From: Corydoras sp. C115
Taxonomy: Eukaryota > Chordata > Actinopteri > Siluriformes > Callichthyidae
DNA: 64,000 nucleotides
Reading direction: 5' to 3'
Assembly (NCBI GenBank): GCA_019802505.1
Contig: JAFMOC010000158.1
Location: 544,001 to 608,000 of the forward strand
Below the pieces are notes generated by a model. That model worked only from the letters and a program-made list of their open reading frames with translations. It had not been told where the DNA came from and searched no databases. Below are positions 12,956 through 25,441 of the stretch, piece by piece. The position numbers and the translations under genes were made by a program. How positions within the stretch are numbered: the stretch's first letter is position 1; every line of letters starts with the position of its first letter.

Positions 12956-13864
12956 ATTTTAGTGACTTACTACATGTTTAGAAGTGTGCACTTTATTCAG
13001 TCAGGGACTTGCAGTGCATTTTTTCTTTCAAAATGGATCACAGTCACTCTGTTTATAAACAGCGGGACACAGCACAGTTACCGCAAGGTAACTTAATGTA
13101 GTTCTGTATGATCTACTACGTGATGTAAGAACACTTACGCTTCCAAAATGTATATAATATAACCTTAAATATGATTCTTTTTCACTTGTGTCCTCGTAAT
13201 TCCTTCCATTTGTAAGCTCGTTTGTTCTCGTGATATTTTCCAATTGACTTTTTGTAACTTCGACACATAATTCCGTGATCTGAACTAGCTGTAATCAATT
13301 GGAGAAATGAGAAATTGCTAGACAAGAAGACTTGAAAAGAATAGTGCAGTGAAGCAATCAGCTGAGGTCCAAGATCAACAGCATGAAAGCACACTGCAGG
13401 AGCATGATAAGCCAGCCTACAGATTAGACAGAAACATATTAGAATACTAGACCAAGGGGTTCTTCCACAACAGTCTGATACAACAATAATTTCCTAAGAG
13501 GTAAATCTTCATACAATAGGTTTGCAATTAGGGCTTAGCAGCATGTGTCTTATGACTATAGTGCTCAAAGTATTGTCCAGATTTGAACCATTGATTTAAG
13601 CCATTGTTAACCAACAATAGCAAAGTAGCTTTCAAATATATGCCATATAAACTCTTGTTTTTGGCTCAGTTTCTCTTGCATAGACCACATTATTGAATAT
13701 ATGACAAAGGATAGCAATAAATTATCATTTGTTATAAGGCAGGCTAGCTCTGCATAACCCATTTCTCTGATTATGGATCGATCATTGTAACTGTAAAAAA
13801 AAACAACTGACCAAAGGCCTGTAAGACTCTGTGGTAATTGGAAATAATGAAAGTGAAAGCTTAG

Positions 13865-13960
13865 TTTTATCTTATTAGTCCAAACCTTATGTTCAACCAA
13901 CCCAAGTGAGCCCATGTTACTCCACTATCCCTCTCTCTCTATTGGCTTTGACTCTGACCT
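13865..13960 (+). mobile_element. L2-type LINE scrap interrupted by a V-SINE
   Basis: A short ORF2 match (a broken version of the LVFNKPK...HVTPLL segment). The V-SINE at 13961 was inserted here; TTGACTCTGACCT is present on both sides (13948-13960, 14298-14310), and the scrap continues to about 14340. Confidence 0.5.
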
Positions 13961-14297
13961 CCATCCATCCATTATCTTCCTCTTTATCCTCTACTAGGGT
14001 CACCCAGCCAGGGGAGAACGTTTCGGCCGCTGGGCAGATACACCCAGGACCGGTCGCCAATCTATCACTAGGCACATTCTTTCACTGACGCATACACACA
14101 CACACTCTATATGGGGTAATTTGGAGAATTCAATTGACCTTGATCCATGTTTTTGGACTGTGGGAGGAAACCGGAGAACCCGGAGGAAACCCACGCGGAC
14201 ACGGGGAGAACATGGAAACTCCACCCAGATTGGGATTCAAACCGGGAATCCCTAGCGCTGAGAGGAGAACGTGCCAACCACTAAGCCACCGTGCTGC
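13961..14297 (-). mobile_element. V-SINE, full length
   Basis: Small deletion near the 3' end. TSD TTGACTCTGACCT at 13948-13960 and 14298-14310. Inserted into an L2 scrap. Confidence 0.92.
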
Positions 14298-14381
14298 TTG
14301 ACTCTGACCTGCAGTTTCTGAATTTGCTTCCTCCTACCATCACTCCATTTTCTAAAGATACACTCCGTCGCATTATAGTTT

Positions 14382-14516
14382 GGACTGTAGGAGAACCCCG
14401 GAGGAAACCAACATGGAAATGGAGAGAACATGGAAACTCCACCCAGATTGGGATTCGAACCTGATCCCCAGCGCTGAGAGGCGAACGTGCAAACCACCAA
14501 ACACCATACTGCTCTT
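14382..14516 (-). mobile_element. V-SINE head half
   Basis: Only the tRNA-like head and central block remain, diverged. It lies about 80 bp from the full copy at 13961. Confidence 0.75.
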
Positions 14517-15705
14517 ATAGTGATTTCATTTGTATTAAGCTATAAAAATTAACATTTAGTCTTTTCTACTAATGCATACATTGTTTAACTTCATGTAACT
14601 AATATGTTAATGTGTTTACAACTCAGGCTATGTATCTTACTCTTGTCTTTAGAATTACAAATGATTGATCTTGTGTTTTTCTGTAGTGGATTGTTTGATC
14701 AGAGTTTTGAAGGCTAAGAAAACAAGGCAACTTGAAGAATGCTAAATTATATATGAGCTATATCAAGGCCAAAAGTGTACCTTTTTGTTCAGCTTCCAAA
14801 ACAGAGGAGCTAGTTAATTAAGAACTGTATCACTTTTTGCCAGAGTCTCAGCTTTGCTGGAAACGCGAACTGCATATTAAACATGGCTGGACATCTTCAA
14901 GGACTAGACGATGTTCCTCTGTTTACTGCAGCATTATGATGGTTGCGCAGACACTCAATTTACAGGTTTAATTCCCTTGATTTACGGGATACCAGTAATT
15001 GCCAGCTTAACACAAGCTGCTTTATGAGTAAGCTCTTTTAATGTTAGTGAATAAATAAGGAGAAAGAAAATGAGAGCAAGTCAGATAATGAGAGGGACTA
15101 GCAGAAGCTTCAGAAAGTGAGAAATAAAAATCCCAGGGGGCATCCATGCACTTTAGCATATCGGTATCAGACAGATGTCACTTTAGAAGAGCAGAGAATC
15201 TACCAGGATATGAAAATAATGCGAGATAGGGATGCTGTAGCCAAAATAGACAGACACGCCAAGCACACGGCTGCGTTTTACTAGCCCAGCTTGCGTTTTA
15301 CTAGCCCATTCAGCTAGTGTAGGCATTTTCTTCTGTGATCTCTAAACAGGCTGAATTTTATATGTAGCTTCCTGCCTAATAGGTGTTATCACCTCCTGGC
15401 ACAACTTATCAGCACAAGATATCCCATTAGTGTGCAAAAATGCAGACATGGGTGCTGATTTGCTAACTGGCATCTAATGAGTGTGTATGTTGGCTCTGGT
15501 GCAGCCAAAAGCTGTTTAAAGTGTAATTTGCACATGCATACATTTAATAAAATAACAGAAGCCTGCAATTCTGGTTGTTTTATGATCAAAATTATTATCA
15601 ATGCTGCAAAAATAAAATCTTGACAAATCAGAAAATCTTAAAAACGTGGAGCTTGTTTATTGACTTGAATATATTTTTAAGTAAGATAAAGAATCTAGCA
15701 GTGTT
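14517..15705. other. No gene recognised
   Basis: Unique-looking sequence between V-SINEs. No feature identified. Confidence 0.55.
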
Positions 15706-15889
15706 GTCCATCCATCCATCCATCATCTTCCGCTTTATCCTCTACTAGGGTCGCGGGGGGTTCCCCATGCCCATTCAGGGGAGAACATTTTGGGAGCTGG
15801 ACAGATACACCCAGGTCAGGGTGCCAATCTATCTATGGACACACACACAAACACACTCTATATGGGGTTATTTGGAGAATTCAATTCCT
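15706..15889 (-). mobile_element. V-SINE, 5'-truncated
   Basis: Tail CCATCC repeat and 3' body present; head and central block absent. Confidence 0.82.
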
Positions 15890-16056
15890 ATTTTAAGAAA
15901 TTTTAACCAGATAAGTTTACTGACAACATTGGCGAATCAATTTACTTGATTCATGTACATTTTTTATTGATTTGTGTTTTTTGGCAGTGAAAATATATTT
16001 GTCCAATTATTGACTTTATCGAGATGTACTGTTAAATTGTTCGTATAAAGATATTT

Positions 16057-16166
16057 ATCCATCCATCCATAATCTTCTACTTTTTCCTCTATTAGGGTCG
16101 TTTTCGGGCGCTGGGCAGATTCACCAAGGACAGGACGCCAATCTATTGCTGGGCACACACTCTCTG

Positions 16167-16212
<46 letters not shown>

Positions 16213-16421
16213 ACAAACACACTCTATATGGGGCAATTTGGAGAACTCAATTGACTTGATCCATGTTTTTGGACTGTGGGAGGAAACCGGAGAACCCGGA
16301 GGAAACCCACGCGGACACGGGGAGAACATGGAAACTCCACCCAGATGGGGATTCGAACCGGGAATCCCTAGTGCTGAGAGGAGAACGTGCTAAACACTAA
16401 GCCACCACTATAAAGCCCCAT
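16057..16421 (-). mobile_element. V-SINE with internal deletion and expanded (CA)n
   Basis: The GTGTGAGTG region has grown into (CA)n at 16170-16206, and the 3' part has lost about 40 bp. TSD TATAAAGATATTT at 16044-16056 and 16422-16434. Confidence 0.88.
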
Positions 16422-16603
16422 TATAAAGATATTTTAGCTCTTCAAAAATGTCAAATTAATTAATGTCCTGCAATTACATCTTCAATAAATACCAATGTGC
16501 AAATGAGTTATAACATATGAATTACTTAATTCATTCAAAAAAATGCATTAAATTTTCATGACTGAAGTAAGTAATTCATTTGTTCTTCAGTTCTAATAAG
16601 TCT

Positions 16604-16965
16604 CACATTTACATTTGGTCATTTAGCAGACGCTTTTATTCAAAACGACTTACAAATAACACCAGACGTTAATCAGTAGTTACCCAGCTACACAATTTTC
16701 AGACCTGATCATTCTTGGGGGTGCTGAGTCTTACCAAGAACTCGGAAGGCAAAAGGTTAGAATAAACCCTGCACAGGTCAATAGATAATTGTAAAGTGCA
16801 AGGTGGACATTACATTCTGTAAACGCTTTTACCCAAAGCCACTTAAAAGTCCCCCGATTAAAAAAATGGGGTCAGAGTGCAGGGTCAGCAATAAGGATTA
16901 AAGGCTTTGCTCGAGTGCTCAAATGATTTCAGTAGGCTCAGGATTTGAACCACTGATGTTCACTT
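16604..16965 (-). mobile_element. Second-family SINE remnants (two partial copies)
   Basis: L2-type tail motif at 16604-16660, and a second, more eroded copy at 16808-16965 with tail, GGATTAAAGGCTTTGCTCGA and GATTTGAACC. Confidence 0.5.
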
Positions 16966-17044
16966 GATCGTCTCACACCTTCAAACGAAAATTTGCTTCA
17001 CAAACATTCACAACTACGGCAAGTTTATGTTCAATTCCCCTTCT

Positions 17045-17180
17045 ATCTAGTTTTTGAACTGTAGAAGAAAAGGTAGCCAGGCCTTTGAAGGAAATCTATA
17101 CTAGGAGAACATACAAACTATATGTTCTACCTTGTAAAAGAACTATACCTGCTTAGCCCATAAACTGAACTCAGTATCTT
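17045..17180 (-). mobile_element. Very old V-SINE remnant
   Basis: TTTTTGAACTGTAGAAGAAA and AGGAGAACATACAAACTATA match the central block of an older V-SINE in reverse. Low certainty. Confidence 0.45.
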
Positions 17181-17244
17181 TTTGGTGTGAGGTGAAAGAA
17201 CCATCGACTGTGCCAGTTTTTAAATACAATTTTTATTTTAATCT

Positions 17245-17590
17245 TTCATTCATTCATTATCTTCCGCTTTTTTATCCTATATTAGGGTCGCGGGGGGGTT
17301 CCCCATGCCCATCCAGGGGAGAACAATTTGCTGGGCAGATACACCCAGGACAGGACGCCAATCCATTGCTGGGCACCCACTCACTCACACAGACACACTC
17401 TATATGGGGCAATTTGGAGAACTCAATTGACTTGATCCATGTTTTGGACTGTGGGAGGAAACCGGAGAACCCGGAGGAAACCCACGCGGACACGGGGAGA
17501 ACATGGAAACTCCACCCAGATGGGGATTCGAACCGGGAATCCCTAGCGCTGAGAGGCGAATGTGCTAACCACTCAGCCCCCGTGCCACCT
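17245..17590 (-). mobile_element. V-SINE, full length
   Basis: Tail CATTCATTCATT, full body, head ending GTGCCACC. Possible short TSD TTTATTTT. Confidence 0.88.
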
Positions 17591-17678
17591 TTATTTTCTA
17601 CCTATCTACCTATCGATCTATCAAACCTGCTGTAAATCAACGTTTTGATTTGATTTACTACGGTTAAGAAATCAAATG

Positions 17679-18004
17679 GGGCGACACGGTGGCTTAGTGG
17701 TTAGCACGTTCGCCTCTAAGCACTAAAGGTTCCCGGTTCGAATCCCCATCTGGGTGGAGTTTCCATGTTCTCCCCGTGTCTGCGTGGGTTTCCCTTCGGA
17801 TTCTCCGGTTTCCTCCCACAGTCCAAAAAACATGGATGAAGTCAAATGAATTCTCCAAATTGCCCCATATAAAGGATTGGATGGATTATAGAGGATTTGA
17901 TACACTGTCCTGGGTGTATCTGCCCAGCGCCCCAAACGTTCTCCCCTGGATGGGCATGGGGAACCCCACCGCGACCCTAAAACAGGATGAAGCTGAAGAT
18001 AATG
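17679..18004 (+). mobile_element. V-SINE, small internal deletion
   Basis: Head GGCGACACGGTGGCTTAGTG. The GTGTGTGAG segment is replaced by a short unrelated stretch (17870-17900). Ends GAAGATAATG. Confidence 0.85.
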
Positions 18005-18704
18005 CTGATTTATTACACCATAAAGGAAATGTAGATCTAAAACTGTGGCCACCAGGATAACCAGTACTTTGCATCTGTGGAAACTTCCTTCTTAACATAA
18101 CATGATGTGTTTTCTGTGTGCACTGAAAAAAATGCACTACTACTGTTTAATTCCAGAGTGGAATCCAATGCCGCTTTGCTTTTCTCTGTCAGCAGCTTGG
18201 CTAAATGCAATTTAAAGATAGAAGACTGCTCTATTAGAAACCTGTGGTCACTGTGGTTTTATGAGTGCTTAATCCATCTTTGTGAAGTGTTAGATAATGG
18301 TCTAAACGTATTAGTTATTTATGAAGAGCACCCTCTAGATAAGACCCTCAAGTCTTCCTAATGATTCTTCCGTCACAAGCAGATCAATTATTCATGCTAA
18401 ATCAATAAATTATTGACTGGATGTCACCAAGAACTGAAATCTCTCATGAATGTGTAACTTGTATTAATATATATTGCTTAGGAAGATTACAATTACATGC
18501 TCCCTGTGTGTGATTGTAAAATAATTGCAAGTGCGTCATGGTCATCCAGGCATGAATATCAAATGCTTCATAATGACAGTTCAAAATGTTCTTGGTGAAA
18601 GGGATAAATTTAAATCAAAGTATTTTTTATAAATGGCCGGAACAAACCTTAATAAACCATGGTAGGTCTACCACTGTCATGGTGGATCACTCTTAGCAAG
18701 GCTT
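18005..18704. other. No gene recognised
   Basis: Between a V-SINE and the Tc1-like element. An 84-codon frame (18107-18361) has no known motif. Confidence 0.5.
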
Positions 18705-18706
18705 TA

Positions 18707-19814
18707 CACTATACTGCCAAAAATATTCACTCCTTACATTGACGCGTGTTTAAAATCAAGTACCCAAACATGCAGACTGCTTCTTCAGACATTTGTGACA
18801 GAATGGATTTCATTCAGGAGCTTAGTGAGTTTCAGAGTGATAGCGTGATAGGATACCACTTGTGCAACAAATTTAGTCCTAAAATCTCCTTGCTTCTAAA
18901 TATTTCAGTGACCTGTCAGTGGTGATGTTACAAAGTGAAAGCAATTAGGAATGACAGCCATTCAGCCACAAAGTGTTTGGCCACAAAATGACAGAGAGGT
19001 CCAGCCGTTTCTGGAGCACATAGTGTTGAGCCGTCGCCAACTGTTTTTAGAGTCAATCACTACAGACCGCCAAACTTCATGTGGACTTCAAAATAGCTTA
19101 AGAACAAAGTATTTATATAATGGCTTTATATAATGGGATTCCATGGCTGAGCTGCAGCACATAAGCCTTACATCACCAATCACAATGCAGCAGTGGTGTA
19201 TAGCACTACATTACTGGACTCCAGAGCAGTGAAGACTTCTCTGAAGTGACGAATCACACAGGATCTAGCAATCTGATGGACAAGTTTGGTGGTTGGCAAA
19301 AGACTGCATCTTTTTGACTGCATTGTGCCCGATGTAAAGTTTGATGGATGGAGGCTATAGTGTGAGGAAGTTTTTTAAAGAGTTGGGCTCATGCAACTAA
19401 GTGAAACTAAAAACTTTGTGGGAACAGTTTGAGAATGGTTCATTTCTCTTCTATGACTATGTACCAGAGCATAAGGCAAAATCCACAAAGAAATAAATGA
19501 GTTTGGTTAAGAAAAACTTGACTTGAGTCGTGGCCTCAGTCCCAACTACCACATTTGGGATAAACCTTTGACCTGATAGTACAACTTTGGGATTATAAGA
19601 ACAGAGACTGCAAACCGGGCCTCTTATTCCAACATCAGAGTCCCACCTGACAAATTTATTTCTGTAAAAATGGTTAAAAATTCCATAAACGTTTTAAAAC
19701 CTTGTGGAAAGCCTTCCCAGAAGATGAATGAATGCCTATGGATTCAGAATATGATGTCACTAAAGTTTATATGAGTGTGAACACAGACAAGCGAATATTT
19801 TTAACTATATAATG
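18707..19814 (+). mobile_element. Tc1-like DNA transposon, decayed
   Basis: 1108 bp between TA dinucleotides (18705-18706, 19815-19816). The inverted ends CACTATACTGCCAAAAATAT and its partner are imperfect. Translation with stops recovers a Tc1-type transposase in order: a helix-turn-helix stretch near 18870, the SDE catalytic region at 19248, a Tyr-Asp motif near 19455 in place of the second Asp block, and the typical ending GTGGAAAGCCTTCCCAGAAG near 19705. Not functional. Confidence 0.75.
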
Positions 19815-19816
19815 TA

Positions 19817-20686
19817 TATTGCCTTGTTAAAGGTTTTCTTCTGCAGAAGAACAGTTCTGTCATAAACGATGCATCTAGACCTTAACACGCAGCATCCCTA
19901 GACTGTAGAGAGATGATTATGGGCAGATGGTTGCTAGAAGGTTGTATAAAGTGAGGAGATAATAGTTATAATAGACTCTTGGAGGTTGAAGGAGAAGTGG
20001 CTGCTGTTGGGTTTAATGGAATCTCTAGCTCAGTTCTTTGAAACTCAGAACTCAGAAAGAAAGGAGAAAGGATGGCAAGTGCTTCACTAACAGAAGCCAT
20101 TGCTAATAAAAGGAGTGTATTAAACCTGAAGCAGGGAAAGTAAAGAAAAGTAAGTAAAGGGGGATAAAAAAAAAACATATGAAAGCACTATGACCGTGCA
20201 GTTTATAGATGCTTTATAGAAGCTATGGTATTGCAGGTTTTCTTTTAATTTAATGGAATTTTCCCAGGAATAGTTTTGAAAGATATGGCCATTGGGGGAT
20301 TGGGGGGAATGAAGGGTTGCGTTCTGACACATGCCTACAAAGCAAAAAAAAAAAATAATTAATTCAAATTAAGATCTCCACTTCACTTACCTGCATATCT
20401 GTGGATTGTGAAATAAAACCAAGAAATAACAAAAACTGCACACAGAAAAGACATTCATCTAAAAATGAAACCCGGGACCTTCTTGCACCAAATTGAAATT
20501 GTTTGCTATGGCCGAACTATGCACCTTTGAAGTAATTTTTGGAAAAAGTAGGTGCCACACAGGCGTACAGTAACGCCTGAAAATATAGTACAATGAGAAC
20601 ACTGCAAATAATACAATAGAAAAGGCAAAATCATACAACACTTAAAGATTCTGGCAAATGGACTGATACTTTGTTATTAAGAATAG
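19817..20686. other. No gene recognised
   Basis: Short minus-strand frames here are hydrophobic and low-complexity. Nothing identified. Confidence 0.5.
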
Positions 20687-20850
20687 GGTGTGGTGGCTCG
20701 GTGGTTAGGGGGCAGGATTAAGACTCTTAAGCTAGAGTCTTAACCCTGATTGTCCCTGGAGTGCAGTGTGGCCAATACTGGTTTGTGTCCCAAACCAAAT
20801 TTGTATACTTGTTAAGTGGCTTTTGATAAAATGCTATATGGCCAAATGAA
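20687..20850 (+). mobile_element. tRNA-headed SINE-like remnant
   Basis: Head GTGGTGGCTCGGTGGTTAGG, ending with TTTGATAAAATGCTATATGG and CCAAATG, a degraded form of the tail. Confidence 0.45.
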
Positions 20851-20871
20851 AGAAAGGAAACTAAATCCATA

Positions 20872-21235
20872 CATCTATCCATCAATTATCTTCCGCTTTA
20901 TCATCTACTAGGGTTGCGGGGGGGGGGGGGGGGGAGGTTCCCCATGCCCATCCAGGGGAGAAGGTTTTGAGGGCTGGGCAGATACACCCAGGACAGGGCG
21001 CCAATCTATCGCTGGGCACACACTCACCCACACAGACTCACTCTTTATGGGGTAATTTGGAGAATTTAATTTACCTTGATACATGTTTTTGGACTGTAGG
21101 AGGAAACCGGAGAACCCAGAGGAAACCCATGAGGACAAGGGGAGAACACAGAAACTCCACCCAGATTGGGATTCGAACTTGGAATCCGTAGCGCTGAGAG
21201 GCGAACATGTTAACCACTAAGCCATCATGCCGCCC
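20872..21235 (-). mobile_element. V-SINE, full length, with poly-G expansion
   Basis: The GGGGTTCCCC region has expanded to a long G run (20917-20935). Head ends ATGCCGCC. It abuts the AAT-rich simple repeat. Confidence 0.87.
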
Positions 21236-21243
21236 AAGCTAAG

Positions 21244-21246
<3 letters not shown>

Positions 21247-21304
<58 letters not shown>

Positions 21305-21354
21305 TAATAATAATAATAAAAATTAAAATTAAAATTAAAATTAAAATTAAAATA

Positions 21355-21389
<35 letters not shown>

Positions 21390-21430
21390 TAAAATAAATA
21401 ATAATAATAATGAAATAATAAATAAATATA
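21247..21430. repeat. AAT-rich simple repeat
   Basis: (AAT)n blocks interrupted by a run of AAAATT units. Abuts a V-SINE head. Confidence 0.95.
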
Positions 21431-22365
21431 ATGGTGGGAAAAGTAAAGAATAACAGTTTAGACGATACTCAAGAGAATGTTATCATGAGAGAATGACAGG
21501 TAGGGAGCTTAGAGTAGGGATCTGTAAAGGATCATTGAAACACAGAGTACAACTGTCTACAGGAATATCAAGGTTCAATGGTTCAACCAGTAGAGGTGAA
21601 CACTGAAAATATAATGTTTTATATAAAAATAAAACTTGAAACCTTAATAATAATAATAAAAAAACTCATGAGAAAGAAAGTGAGAAATATTGTGAGAAAA
21701 CGTGACATATTAAAGCACATTTTAATATCTTTTTTACATTACTTTTATTTAAAATCTTCCTTCAGAAGCTGACGTTAATAAAAGTGACATAATTTGATCA
21801 TTTTGGAAATGGAAAGTCAATCTCTTAAGCTAAAAGTCAATGAGGATAATGTGAGGTAATTTAATATACAGCAAAATAATTTATTTGTAAAGATTCAGTT
21901 CATTGCTTTATATCATAATGTACAATATTTGTAATTTTCTCTTAGAAAGCAATATAATTAAATGCAATTTATGCAATATGTCATTTATTCCAAGCTAATT
22001 GGTAATCTATCTGTAGAAAACACTTTGCTCTTGTGCTGTTAAAGACTGGTAAAGAAAGAAACAGGCTCTTCTTTTGACATGCAGTGATTTAAAAACAAAA
22101 AAAACACAACACACACCCAAAACACGCTGAAGACACATTTCAGGTTTTAATTAGACACACACTACCCATTAGACACCCATTCTCCTCTAAATGACCTGTA
22201 CAGTCATAGTGCAAAACTTGCATATGTGCATGTAATTTAAAAGCTGCTAATTATAAATGGCTTACCCCATTCTCTGTTCCCTGCATTGTAGCTGTAGAAA
22301 TAAAGTAAGTCTTGATGAGTGAATGGATTTAGTGAATATTAAATACATAAAAGTGTAATTAAAGA
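21431..22365. other. No gene recognised
   Basis: AT-rich flank of the AAT repeat. Nothing identified. Confidence 0.5.
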
Positions 22366-22708
22366 ATTCATTCATTCATATATTCATTATCTTTGTCTTT
22401 ATCCTCTACTAATCCCACTCTAGATGGAGTTTCTATGTTCTCCCTATGTCCATGTGGGTTTCCTCTGGGTTCTCCGGCTTTCTCCCACAGTCCAAAAACA
22501 TGGATCAAGGTCAATTGAATGCCTTAAATTGCCCTATATAGAGTGTGTTTGTGTGTGTCTGTGTGAGTGTGCCCAGCGATAGATTGTTGCCCTGTCCTGG
22601 GTGTATCTGCCCAGCACCTGAAACATTGTCCCTGGGATGGGCATGGGGAACCCTCCTTCCACCCTAGTAGAGGATTAAGCAGAAGATAATGTATGAATGA
22701 ATGAATCA
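22366..22708. mobile_element. V-SINE with tails at both ends
   Basis: 22366-22411 is the 3' tail region in reverse. It joins directly to a + strand, 5'-truncated V-SINE (22412-22708) with its own tail. The copy therefore has inverted 3' ends. Confidence 0.78.
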
Positions 22709-22716
22709 CCAATCAG

Positions 22717-22990
<274 letters not shown>

Positions 22991-23002
22991 GAGATATTTA
23001 TT

Positions 23003-23009
23003 ATATATA

Positions 23010-23096
<87 letters not shown>

Positions 23097-23114
23097 TATA
23101 TATATGATTATATA
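23003..23114. repeat. (TA)n microsatellite
   Basis: Long TA tract with a few interruptions, just to the right of the palindrome. It may share its origin. Confidence 0.9.
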
Positions 23115-23924
23115 TATATAATTTTATACTTAGTACATTAGCCTACTATTATGAGGTAGCAAATTATGATGTAACATACACTTACTGTACATCTTAAACA
23201 TAAGTTTTCTTCTACTGTGATACATTATTTAAATCACAGAAGAAAACTTAATGTTTGAGGTCGAGTTAAGCCATCAATGCCAGACCAACCTCAGACCTTA
23301 CAAAGGATTCTGTCTGGGCGTGCTACTGTAAACCATTAGCTCTACAGTGTTATAACCTTCATTTTTAAATTATACTCTTTGTCAACACTCTCCAATTAGG
23401 CTGCTTGAATGCACTCAGCAGGAAGGCTTGGTGCATCATATCTATGACCTCTGATGACACACCGGACTTTATATGCAACATTCTGCTTGCAGTGCAGCTT
23501 CAAAAAATGGAAATCTTTTTTTGCGGTGCAGGTCTGAAGACTTATTTGTGTTTCATCGATGCATATGACACATGCATATGGTTTTGATTTCTGTATGAAG
23601 TTCTATGCTAGTTTGAACAGTGTTTACATTAAGAATCGTGTGGCAATTAAATTGTATAATGGGGATTTGTTCACCAACAAATTTCTGAAGTAAAGCATGT
23701 GTGCACACAAACGGCAATTTACTGTATTGAATATCCAATCCATATCCTGATGTCAGTCTGGAAGTGGGAGAAAGCCGGTTTCCTTAGGAAATCCCAGATG
23801 ATATTAGTAAAACAAGCAGACAATACAAAAAGCTGCCCGAGGCGAGACTTTCTTCCAATCACTAAGAGGTGGTATTTTATCTAAAGCAAATATGTTTTAG
23901 ATAAAGTACCACCTCTTTGTAATT
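23115..23924. other. No gene recognised
   Basis: Contains AAGTTTTCTTCTACTGTGAT near 23203 with an inverted partner near 23238 (a small hairpin), and a similar pair around 23864-23915 (AAGAGGTGGTATTTTATCTA with its inverse). Otherwise unassigned. Confidence 0.5.
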
Positions 23925-24213
23925 GGATTGAACATGCTACTCAGATGTTTGTCCTAGTTCTGATCCTATCCTGGCTCCATGATGGCTGTAATGCATTGCT
24001 TGCCAGTCTCCCAGCTTGCACAATCAGGCCTCTAGAACTGATTCAATATACTGCAGACTGACTTGTGTTTAACAAACCCAAGCAAACTCATGTCGCTCCC
24101 CCACTCCTCTCTCTCTGTTAACTCCCTGTAGCGTCTGCATTCAGTACAAGACACTGACTCTGATCTACAGGACAATCTCTGGATCTGCCCCCTCTTACCT
24201 TCAATCTTTATTT
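23925..24213 (+). mobile_element. L2-type LINE, 3' end of reverse-transcriptase ORF (decayed)
   Basis: Conceptual translation with frame breaks resembles the carboxy end of fish L2/Maui ORF2: a cysteine-Thr-Ile-Arg-Pro-Leu stretch, then LVFNKPK and a motif about running out of a string of leucines, followed by a tyrosine-rich closing segment. The sequence stops at CTTCAATCT(T)TATTT (24199-24213), which recurs at 25300-25314 after the composite block, so the LINE continues there. Confidence 0.7.
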
Positions 24214-24634
24214 GGAGGAAAACAGAGCTCCTAGAGGAAACTCTTCTCCTCATGTGTAAGATTTTTTTGTGCATTACCAAATTACAAAACATACAGTTTT
24301 TATATGTGCAATACAAAATCCGTGCAACATAACATTATATCATATGGTTAACATGTCCAATATACAGTATGCCACCTCTGCCACTTTATCCCTGTATTTT
24401 ATTCTTTAACTTTTAGTGCGGCATTTTCTTCCGCTTTAAGAAGTGCTTATAAAAATGATACTCTAATCTTAGTATATATATTTTTTGTACATTACACCTC
24501 TTGTACAACTGTAACATCTGCACCCCCCCCTTCCCGCCAAGATCAATAAAGTATTCTGATTCTGAAACTCAAACACAGAAAAACATTCAGATTCCACACA
24601 GTAAGAACTTTTTTTCATATTCAATATAACACAT

Positions 24635-24976
24635 GGCGGCACGGTGGCTTAGTGGTTTAGCACGTTCGCCTCTCAGCGCTAGGGATTCCCGGTTCGAATC
24701 CCCATCTGGGTGGAGTTTCCATGTTCTCCCCGGGTCTGCGTGGGTTTCCTCCGGGTTCTCCGGTTTCCTCCCACAGTCCAAAAACATGGATCAAGTCAAT
24801 CGAATTCTCAAAATTGCCCCATATAGATTGTGTCTGTGTGAGTGAGTGTGTGTCCAGCGATGGATTGGCGCCCTGTCCTGGGTGTATCTGCCCGGCGCCC
24901 GAGACGTTCTCCCCTGGATGGGCATGGGGAACCCCACCGCGACCCTAATAGAGGATAAAGCGGAAGATGAATGATG
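24635..24976 (+). mobile_element. V-SINE within composite block copy 1
   Basis: Full length, one extra T in the head. TSD AATATAACACAT at 24623-24634 and 24977-24988. Confidence 0.92.
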
Positions 24977-25032
24977 AATATAACACATTGGAACAAAATC
25001 AAAAAAAGAAATGTGTGGCCAGGGTAAAACTG

Positions 25033-25036
<4 letters not shown>

Positions 25037-25090
<54 letters not shown>
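25037..25090. repeat. (CA)n microsatellite
   Basis: About 27 CA units within composite block copy 1; the equivalent in copy 2 is 35731-35762. Confidence 0.95.
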
Positions 25091-25095
<5 letters not shown>

Positions 25096-25299
25096 ACAGA
25101 CACACACGTCTGAAACATTACAGGCTGGCAACCCGCACTGTCTGAACTATGCACCACTTGTTAAGTCCAAGTCCATGAAGTGAAAGTAATCAGAGTACGA
25201 TAAGTGAGCATTTTAAAATATAGGTCATCTTGACTTTTGTCATAAAAGCAGTTTGCAAGTGCTTTGTGTGTATCCAAATTGATATCTCTATATTTATAT

Positions 25300-25441
25300 C
25301 TTCAATCTATATTTCCACACTCTGACTCATTAACATTGCTTTAATGATGAATGTCACATGCTAATTCTCACTCAGTAGCGTTCACCACTACTAAATGGTG
25401 GAACCACCTTCCCAACTCTGTCCACAAGGCTTTGTCACTTA
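25300..25441 (+). mobile_element. L2-type LINE, continuation (second piece)
   Basis: Picks up where the fragment ending at 24213 stops, with a 15-bp repeat carrying one mismatch. It includes the stretch about a wrongly sized AATGGTGGAACCACCTTCC block typical of L2 ORF2 ends, then is cut by the solo LTR at 25442. Confidence 0.6.

Larger units (their letters stand above)
24214..25299 (+). repeat. 1.1-kb composite block, copy 1
   Basis: Nearly the same sequence occurs in direct orientation at 34795-35940. It holds a scrap of old V-SINE at its left edge, an AT-rich stretch with GATCAATAAAGTATTCTGAT (about 24540), a full V-SINE and a (CA)n tract. It interrupts an L2 fragment: the 15-bp flanks 24199-24213 and 25300-25314 differ at one base, consistent with a target duplication. 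Confidence 0.7.

Noticed and set aside
24540..24570. Host polyadenylation site (GATCAATAAAGTATTCTGAT)
   Set aside because: The motif is part of the duplicated composite block and resembles a LINE tail; no gene lies upstream.
24721..24948. A recurrent 75-aa open frame, MFSPC...PKTWIKSIEFSK..., found at many sites on both strands
   Set aside because: It is the translated central block of the V-SINE. It recurs wherever the SINE does, has frequent breaks, and follows the nucleotide repeat; it is not a protein family.
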